DNA from: Acidobacteriota bacterium
GTDB lineage: Bacteria; Chlamydiota; Chlamydiia; Chlamydiales; Rhabdochlamydiaceae
Reading direction: 5' to 3'
Assembly (NCBI GenBank): GCA_903970255.1
Contig: CAJCHM010000028.1
Location: 1 to 55,313 of the forward strand
Length of the DNA stretch: 55,313 bases
Shown: positions 50,771 through 55,313 of the stretch, piece after piece
Layout of the letters: every line of letters starts with the position of its first letter
How positions within the stretch are numbered: the stretch's first letter is position 1
Translations under genes and position numbers: made by a program
Notes under the pieces: model-generated
Told to the model about the DNA's origin: nothing
The model's database searches: none
Seen by the model: the letters and a program-made list of their open reading frames with translations, nothing else

Positions 50771-52108
50771 ATGGCTGAATTTGATTTTGCACAGATTGTA
50801 AACTGGTTGGGTAGTGGCTCTCAACTATCTGGAAAAGTATCGGGATTCAAGCAGGACAGCCGCGCGGTGCTGCCGGGGGATCTTTTTTTTGCCATCAAAG
50901 GGGAGAAGGTCGATGGCCATGCTTACCTTGAAGAAATTGCTGCAAAAGGGGCCATTGGCGCTGTTGTCTCCAAAGATTACCATGGGGAGGAATTTGGCCT
51001 AAAACTCATTTACGTGGACAACGTGATTGCTGCATTGCATCATCTTGCAAAAACCGTTCATGCTTTGCGCAAAGTGAGGGTTATTGGTGTCACGGGATCG
51101 GTGGGAAAGACGACAACAAAAGAATTCATCGCAACGCTCCTTGAGGGGAAATTTCGGGTAGGTAAAACTCCTGGCAATGCCAATTCACAAGTGAGCTTCC
51201 CTTTAAGTATTTTAAACTCAAGCGGAGATGAAGAGGTGTTTGTCATGGAAATGGGGATGAGCATGCCCCATGAAATGGATAGATTGGTTGCGATTGCACC
51301 CCCTGAGATTGCAATCGTTACGAAAATTGCTCTGGCCCACGTTGTTTATTTCCCTGATGGGCTTGAGGGGATTGCAAGGGAGAAAGCGAAAATTTTTTCC
51401 CATCCCTATACCCAGTTTGCCATTGTGAATCACCAGGCCGCCTCATTTTCCAACATGTTAGGGGGAAGTTGCCTGAGAATGACCTATAGTTTAGAAGAGG
51501 ACTCTTCTGATTGCGACTTTGTCCTTTGCAAAGAAGGGACAAATTACTATGTCAGAGAAAGAGGAGAGCGCACCTTTGCTTTTCCGCTTCCCTTTATAGC
51601 CAGTCATTTGTGCGAGGATTTTCTTGGAGCGGCAGCCGTTGCAAGGGCGATGGGGATGCAGTGGTCGGAAATTACGGCCGAAGCTCAGAAACTAAAAGTA
51701 TTTAAGCGCAGATTCGAAAGGGTAGAAAAAGGGGGGATCGTGTTTATCAATGATTCCTATAATGCCAATGTCACCTCGATGAAGGCAGCCCTTGCCAATC
51801 TCCCCCTACCATCACCTGGCAAGAGGAGAATTGCTGTTTTGAGTGCGATGGCAGAGCTAGGGGATCATGCAAGAAGATCCCACGCAGAGGTTGCTAATGC
51901 TGCTCTTGAAACTATAGATCATTTACTCTGCCTTGGAGAGGACTGCAAGGAGATGGTCGACATTTTTAAGGTAGCGCAAAGACCTGTAGAATATTTTGAA
52001 AATATCGAGGCGATGAAAAAACGGGTATTTGAAATTGCAGAAGAGGGGGATGTCGTTCTATTGAAGGGATCTAACAGCAGGCAGATGTGGAGGGTTTTGG
52101 AGGATTAG
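50771..52108 (+). CDS. murF: UDP-N-acetylmuramoyl-tripeptide--D-alanyl-D-alanine ligase
   Basis: 445 residues with the Mur ligase three-domain layout. The N-terminal UDP-binding domain has FKQDSRAVLPGDLFFAIKG. The ATPase domain has GVTGSVGKTTTKEF (about 106-119), TPGNANSQVSFPLSIL and EMGMSMPHEMD. The C-terminal domain has FINDSYNANVTSMKAAL and VLSAMAELGDH. It adds D-Ala-D-Ala to the UDP-MurNAc-tripeptide, completing the pentapeptide precursor. It stands alone on the plus strand; TTTACACTT upstream may be part of the promoter. The 205-bp spacer before it holds only a small GACGA/TCGTC hairpin (about 50594-50607). Confidence 0.95.
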   Translation: MAEFDFAQIVNWLGSGSQLSGKVSGFKQDSRAVLPGDLFFAIKGEKVDGHAYLEEIAAKGAIGAVVSKDYHGEEFGLKLIYVDNVIAALHHLAKTVHALRKVRVIGVTGSVGKTTTKEFIATLLEGKFRVGKTPGNANSQVSFPLSILNSSGDEEVFVMEMGMSMPHEMDRLVAIAPPEIAIVTKIALAHVVYFPDGLEGIAREKAKIFSHPYTQFAIVNHQAASFSNMLGGSCLRMTYSLEEDSSDCDFVLCKEGTNYYVRERGERTFAFPLPFIASHLCEDFLGAAAVARAMGMQWSEITAEAQKLKVFKRRFERVEKGGIVFINDSYNANVTSMKAALANLPLPSPGKRRIAVLSAMAELGDHARRSHAEVANAALETIDHLLCLGEDCKEMVDIFKVAQRPVEYFENIEAMKKRVFEIAEEGDVVLLKGSNSRQMWRVLED

Positions 52109-52110
52109 CT

Positions 52111-52251
52111 TTAGAGACTTGCAAGAGCTTGCAGTGTGACTTCGACAAGATCTTTTCCATGATAAATTTTTTCGATCTTGTTTTTTTCCTCTGTGTATTT
52201 TTCAGCCGTATCATCACCATCAATTGCACAAAATAGAGGGATTGTGAAATT
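52111..52251 (-). pseudogene. 3' fragment of a lipoprotein gene (paralogue of 53926-54804)
   Basis: The last 47 residues (FTIPLFC, KIEKIYHGKDLVEVTLQALASL across the end) align with the C-terminus of the protein at 53926-54804 (FTIPVFR, MIEKMYRGQDLVEYTLKQLAS). An open frame continues to an ATG at 52338, but those residues are unrelated to the intact copy. About 260 N-terminal residues, including the lipoprotein signal, are missing. It lies two bases after the convergent murF stop. Confidence 0.8.
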
Positions 52252-52339
52252 TGATGGGGATCTTTCACCGCATTTTACCTGATTTGTAGGTATAGCCAGA
52301 GATGGTTTTTTTAGATGCTTCACAACATGTTGTTTCAAC

Positions 52340-52615
52340 TCTGAAGAAACTTTCGTCTTTGAATATCTAAATTATGACGGCAAAAGGTTATATCTAAAAG
52401 CAGAAAAAATATACCACACACATGCCGGGCCTGCACTTTGCAGTGATAATTCTGCAATTTTATTGCCAAATTTGTCTACTGACCAAACTGGGTATTATCT
52501 TTCTTGCCGGAGCAAGGATGATTACTGTTTTACATGTCCTAACTGTGGTAGACGATGGTGGTTCTCAGATGACTGGAGCCATCTCTGCCCATTATGTGAA
52601 ATACCCGGAGAATAA
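52340..52615 (+). pseudogene. 3' fragment of a zinc-ribbon protein gene (paralogue of 54737-55180)
   Basis: The frame reads SEETFVFEYLNYDGKRLYLK, then CPNCGRRWWFSDDW and CPLC, closely matching residues 56-147 of the intact protein. The frame is open from 52283 but has no ATG, GTG or TTG before the homologous part, so the signal peptide and start have been lost. Together with the fragment on the other strand it is a collapsed copy of the divergent pair at 53926-55180, joined by a deletion of roughly 0.8 kb. Confidence 0.8.
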
Positions 52616-52630
52616 AATTGTTCTAGATTC

Positions 52631-52954
52631 TTAATTCATTGGATTTTTTGTTGTTTCGCTTAAAACCCATGATAAATAACGGGGATTTCCTTGGACGATA
52701 TCGACCTGTAAGATTTCCGGAACTTCATAGGAGCATTGAGTTAGAATAGTGTTTTCAATTGCATCATAGTGCTCAACTAGAGTCTTCAGAATCACTTTAA
52801 CCTCCCGGCTCTCTTCGATTTTCCCTTCCCACCGGTAAATCGATTCAATCTCAGGTAAAATGCTGGCGCAGGCGACGAGCCGTTTATCCAGCAACTCTTC
52901 GATGATCTTTTTGGCCTCTTTTTTATCCCTGCAGCTCCAAAAAATGTAAATCAT
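52631..52954 (-). CDS. cutA: CutA-type divalent cation tolerance protein
   Basis: 107 residues from the ATG at 52954; AAGGAGG before it is the ribosome binding site, so the longer TTG-started frame is rejected. Family features: the start MIYIFWSCRDKKEAKKI, the core LVACASILPEIESIYRWEGK and EVKVILKT, and the metal/trimer segment YEVPEILQVDIVQGNPRYLSWV. CutA1 proteins form very stable trimers; their link to copper tolerance is uncertain. Length is typical. Confidence 0.9.
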   Translation of the reverse strand: MIYIFWSCRDKKEAKKIIEELLDKRLVACASILPEIESIYRWEGKIEESREVKVILKTLVEHYDAIENTILTQCSYEVPEILQVDIVQGNPRYLSWVLSETTKNPMN

Positions 52955-53144
52955 GAAGGCCTCCTTCAATATACTCGATCCTGACAGTCTATCATACGCA
53001 GATTATTAGAAAATAGTTAAATCAATAAAATCTCCCGAATGCTATAGCGCTTTTTATTTAAAAAAATAAATGATTGACTCTTACGTGTACTTTTTAACTC
53101 TCTTTTTAAATAGGGAGCAGTGAGGTAAAATGAAAATAAAGGAA

Positions 53145-53224
53145 GGGATTGCATAAGTCGCTTTGTGGGCAAAATTTGATGATTTTGATGCTGATTTGGC
53201 CCCAAATGGACTTATGCAATTCCC
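53145..53224. repeat. Palindromic repeat family D, copy 3
   Basis: GGGATTGCATAAGTC (near 53145-53159) pairs with GACTTATGCAATTCCC (53209-53224), and the interior pairs imperfectly (TGGGCAAAATTTGATGATT with its partial complement). It ends 18 bases before the mntA start and may have brought or displaced that gene's promoter. Confidence 0.75.
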
Positions 53225-53241
53225 TCGAAGGAGTATTTAAC

Positions 53242-53544
53242 ATGGATAAGCTTCCCATTCGCTTGCAAAAAAACAAAATTGAAAGTTTTTGTAAGAAGCA
53301 TCATATTGTTTATCTAGCTCTTTTTGGTTCCGTTTTGACCTCGAGTTTTACTAAGAAAAGCGACGTTGATGTCCTTGTAAAATTTGATGAGAAACACACT
53401 CCGCATCTCATCGGCATGATCAGAATGGAATCAGAGCTAAGCGATATTATTGGATTTCCTGTAGACCTAAAAACTCCTAACGATTTAAGCCTGTATTTTC
53501 GAGATGATGTTTTAAACAAGGCAAAGACTATCTATGGAAAGTAA
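53242..53544 (+). CDS. MNT-type nucleotidyltransferase, antitoxin of a MntA-HepT pair
   Basis: 100 residues from the ATG at 53242, preceded by AAGGAG; the in-frame extension upstream runs through a palindromic repeat. The minimal nucleotidyltransferase motif GS-x10-DxD is intact (FGSVLTSSFTKKSDVDVLV, about 30-48). IGFPVDLKTPNDLS is the third conserved block. MntA antitoxins AMPylate and so neutralise the HEPN toxin HepT. The next frame overlaps by 11 bases and looks like the HepT start, as in classic pairs. Confidence 0.85.
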   Translation: MDKLPIRLQKNKIESFCKKHHIVYLALFGSVLTSSFTKKSDVDVLVKFDEKHTPHLIGMIRMESELSDIIGFPVDLKTPNDLSLYFRDDVLNKAKTIYGK

Positions 53545-53716
53545 GAACCTCGTGCGCCTTAAACATATGCTTGATTCAACAGAGGCGATCCTTTTCTTTT
53601 CCAAAGGTAAACGAAGAGCCTCATTGGATCAAGATCGTCTTTTCTTATCCGCCGTTTTGCCAGAGTTTGAAATTATCGGTGAGGCTGCTTTAACGCACCC
53701 CAAAACCGATTCTTGA
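53534..53716 (+). pseudogene. HepT toxin gene, truncated
   Basis: 60 codons. MLDSTEAILFFSKGK, LDQDRLFLSAVL and FEIIGEAAL match the first half of HepT (DUF86, HEPN fold). The reading frame then stops (ALTHPKTDS). The second half, with the R-x4-6-H RNase motif, is gone. A family A palindrome begins 12 bases after the stop. The toxin should be inactive as an RNase. Confidence 0.8.
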
Positions 53717-53727
53717 AGTTGTTTCGG

Positions 53728-53898
53728 TATATACCGGTGCTACTTCAAACGTACCTGTAATTTCTGTTTTTAACGGCCCCCTTTTCCCTTCCCCCAAACA
53801 GGGCCTTATTACTTCGAATAATGTCCCTGTTTAGGGAAAGGAAAAATGGTCACGTTAAAACAAAAACTACAGGTACGTTTGAAGTAGCGCCGGTATAT
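53728..53898. repeat. Palindromic repeat family A, copy 3
   Basis: 171-bp palindrome like those at 24520 and 29405, including TATACCGGTGCTACTTCAAA and the complementary end. It lies where the rest of hepT should be, so it is implicated in that gene's truncation. Confidence 0.9.
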
Positions 53899-53925
53899 GC
53901 AGTCCTAAGAAGACTCAACAGCTTT

Positions 53926-54804
53926 TTAGCTCGCGAGTTGTTTTAAAGTGTATTCCACCAAATCCTGTCCCCGGTACATCTTTTCAATCATCTTTTTTTC
54001 CTTTTTATAAATCTCAGCAACAGAGTCATTCGCTATTTCTCTAAAAACTGGAATGGTAAAATGGGTCAAGCTAGCTGTGCGAAGTTCTACAGGATATGTC
54101 GAAAAAGGGAAGTATGCTCCTAAAACAAACTCTGAAATTTCTTTGGCGTTTGGAGTTAAATCATCTGGATGCAAATATTTACTCCACCAGCTGAAAAACA
54201 GCGAGTTCTCAAGTCCAAATCCAAATAGTAGTCCCTTGGCTATGTAGTCCTTTGAGTTATAAATAACATCCCAAATCTTTGAAGTGGGATCTCTTAGTTC
54301 CAATGTCATTTGAAGTGGTTCAAAATTCATTCCCAATGCATTCTGAAAAAAATGAGAATATTTAGCAAGAACTATGGCAGTTTTCTGAATATCTGCAAAT
54401 ACAATGCTCTGGCATCCTAATCCGCGCGAAGAATCAACAGCTAAAATGTAGCGCTTCATTTTAAAAGTTTTTGCAACCTTTTGCCACGCAAGTAATCCGC
54501 GATACAGATTCAATTCGTCGATTTTTTCTTCAGAGAGTTCGAATTCTGTGTCATTCAAATCCATTTCACAAAGTGGCTTACTCCCAAATATGACGAAAGC
54601 TCCATAATTTTCGAAGAGAAGATATTGGAAAAAGTGCTCCAGATCCGATCGCTCTTCCTCACTCAAACAACAGCTATAGCACTGAGTACTTTTACTGTTA
54701 CATGCGCATAAAAAAAATGTAATCCAGAAAAAAACAATGGGGCATAACATCCGAAAAAAACTTTTCACAAAAAGGGGGTTTTGCGTGTTTCTTAATTTTT
54801 TCAT
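53926..54804 (-). CDS. Putative lipoprotein of unknown function
   Basis: About 293 residues from the ATG at 54804 (MKKLRNT), preceded by a weak AAGAAAG; other ATGs are at 54852 and 54750. A basic n-region, the hydrophobic FFWITFFL and the lipobox LCAC suggest a type II lipoprotein signal. The mature protein has several Cys residues near its N-terminus (CNSKSTQCYSCC), a segment FENYGAFVIFGSKPLCEMD, and no domain I recognise. A decayed paralogue is at 52111. Its 5' end overlaps the 5' end of the divergent zinc-ribbon gene. Confidence 0.7.
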   Translation of the reverse strand: MKKLRNTQNPLFVKSFFRMLCPIVFFWITFFLCACNSKSTQCYSCCLSEEERSDLEHFFQYLLFENYGAFVIFGSKPLCEMDLNDTEFELSEEKIDELNLYRGLLAWQKVAKTFKMKRYILAVDSSRGLGCQSIVFADIQKTAIVLAKYSHFFQNALGMNFEPLQMTLELRDPTSKIWDVIYNSKDYIAKGLLFGFGLENSLFFSWWSKYLHPDDLTPNAKEISEFVLGAYFPFSTYPVELRTASLTHFTIPVFREIANDSVAEIYKKEKKMIEKMYRGQDLVEYTLKQLAS

Positions 54805-55180
54805 CTTTCTTGTTCTTTCTATGGCTAGCCTATGCGCAGACGATGATAGCAAAGCGGATCGGACAGATCATTTAGACACTTCTACCATTGTTTTGCAAAT
54901 CATTTCAGAGCAAGCAGAGTCTATTCAATGTCACGATTATGAAAACGGCAAGCTGTATTTGAAAGCTGAAAGAATCTGTCCTGCAAATAATCAAATATGG
55001 CTTTATGACGATATTTCAGCTATTTCGATTCCCGCTCTGTTTATGGATCAAAATGGATATTATATTCTATGTCGCAAGCGTGGAGAACGCCCGTATCGAT
55101 GTCCTAGTTGTGGCAGGCAATGGTACTTTTCAGAAGATCCAACCTATTATTGTCGGGTATGCTTAGAGCGTGGAGAGTAA
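54737..55180 (+). CDS. Small protein with signal peptide and C-terminal zinc ribbon
   Basis: 147 residues. The N-terminus is basic (RKKLFTKRG), followed by a hydrophobic stretch (VFLNFFIFLVLSMASLCA) and a likely cleavage site before DDDSK. The C-terminus has a four-Cys zinc ribbon: CPSC, then CRVC about 20 residues later. A zinc ribbon in an exported protein is unusual. No ribosome binding site precedes the ATG; a GTG at about 54785 with AGGGGG upstream is an alternative start but would remove the basic n-region. The coding region overlaps the lipoprotein gene on the other strand. A truncated paralogue is at 52340-52615. Confidence 0.7.
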   Translation: MGHNIRKKLFTKRGFCVFLNFFIFLVLSMASLCADDDSKADRTDHLDTSTIVLQIISEQAESIQCHDYENGKLYLKAERICPANNQIWLYDDISAISIPALFMDQNGYYILCRKRGERPYRCPSCGRQWYFSEDPTYYCRVCLERGE

Positions 55181-55202
55181 TTAATAGTAGCATAAAAACA
55201 TA

Positions 55203-55222
55203 CGCATATGTGAAAATATGCG
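55203..55222. repeat. Hairpin at the putative left end of an IS607-type element
   Basis: CGCATAT (55203-55209) is complementary to ATATGCG (55216-55222), and it ends three bases before the recombinase start. Ends of this element type are not inverted repeats, so this is more likely regulatory or structural. Confidence 0.4.
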
Positions 55223-55225
55223 GTC

Positions 55226-55313
55226 ATGAAGAAGACATATTCTCCACGTGAATTCGGGTTATTAATCGGGAAGACGACAAAAACCCTGCAAAGATGGGAT
55301 CGTAAGAACATAC
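55226..55313 (+). CDS. IS607-family serine recombinase TnpA, N-terminus (cut by window edge)
   Basis: The 29 visible codons begin MKKTYSP and contain REFGLLIGKTTKTLQRWDR, the MerR-like helix-turn-helix that opens IS607-family resolvases. The catalytic serine domain would lie beyond the window. IS607 elements usually also carry tnpB. Its presence beside pseudogenes fits a mobile, decaying region. Confidence 0.8.
   Translation, partial: MKKTYSPREFGLLIGKTTKTLQRWDRKNI

Noticed and set aside
52422-52634. 70-codon plus-strand frame with an ATG
   Set aside because: It is in a different frame from the zinc-ribbon pseudogene, whose frame shows clear homology to the intact copy.
1-55313. CRISPR array, rRNA or prophage
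   Set aside because: No regularly spaced direct repeats, rRNA sequence or phage structural genes were seen; the repeats present are palindromic and dispersed.

Overview
The window comes from a chlamydia-related bacterium (Chlamydiota, Parachlamydiales-like, amoeba-associated in style). The evidence is the set of chlamydial hallmark genes: an E1 alpha-beta 2-oxoacid dehydrogenase fusion, a UPF0158-type protein, the dnaX / ybaB / ptsI / ptsH neighbourhood (from memory the same neighbourhood as CT334-CT340 of Chlamydia trachomatis), a GroEL without GroES, and MOMP-like barrels. These sit beside eukaryote-like F-box and leucine-rich-repeat proteins. A GlgA-GlgB fusion next to a second GlgB suggests the Waddliaceae/Criblamydiaceae side of the order; that placement is inference from memory, not a search result.

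Layout. 1-2.2 kb: AT-rich accessory DNA with two unrecognised/effector-like genes behind a duplicated 60-bp leader. 2.4-5.7 kb: VIT1-like transporter, M18 aminopeptidase, serS. 5.9-7.2 kb: F-box plus LRR protein. 7.6-17.6 kb: UPF0158 protein with an AT-hook, 2-oxoacid dehydrogenase E1 fusion, DoxD-DoxA fusion, two metallo-beta-lactamase-fold proteins (one fused to a receiver with Glu at the phosphoacceptor site), ftsK and uppP. 17.6-24.5 kb: tRNA-His, a DUF4143 ATPase preceded by a cluster of perfect palindromes, two tandem MOMP-like outer-membrane barrels, comEC and an RlmD-type methyltransferase. 24.9-31.7 kb: NDH-2, hprK-ptsH-ptsI, ybaB and dnaX. 32-35 kb: PgpH-type c-di-AMP phosphodiesterase and an SDR. 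35-44.8 kb: a glycogen block on the minus strand (second glgB, giant glgA-glgB fusion, phosphohexomutase). 45.2-52.1 kb: YkgJ, metallophosphoesterase, GT9, groEL with a CIRCE-like operator, rsmI, tRNA-Cys, murF. 52.1-55.3 kb: degraded accessory DNA with a pseudogene pair, cutA, a broken MntA-HepT toxin-antitoxin module, a head-to-head overlapping lipoprotein/zinc-ribbon pair and the start of an IS607-family recombinase.

How the parts work together. The glycogen block can elongate, branch and connect storage polysaccharide to hexose phosphates. HprK, HPr and EI form a PTS phosphorelay with no sugar permease in view, so a regulatory role is likely. UppP, MurF and FtsK belong to the lipid-II and division machinery.

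A striking non-coding feature is the density of long palindromic (hairpin) elements. At least six sequence families of about 60-170 bp lie between genes, three of them in more than one copy, and one copy sits exactly where a HepT toxin gene ends prematurely. No rRNA or CRISPR was seen.
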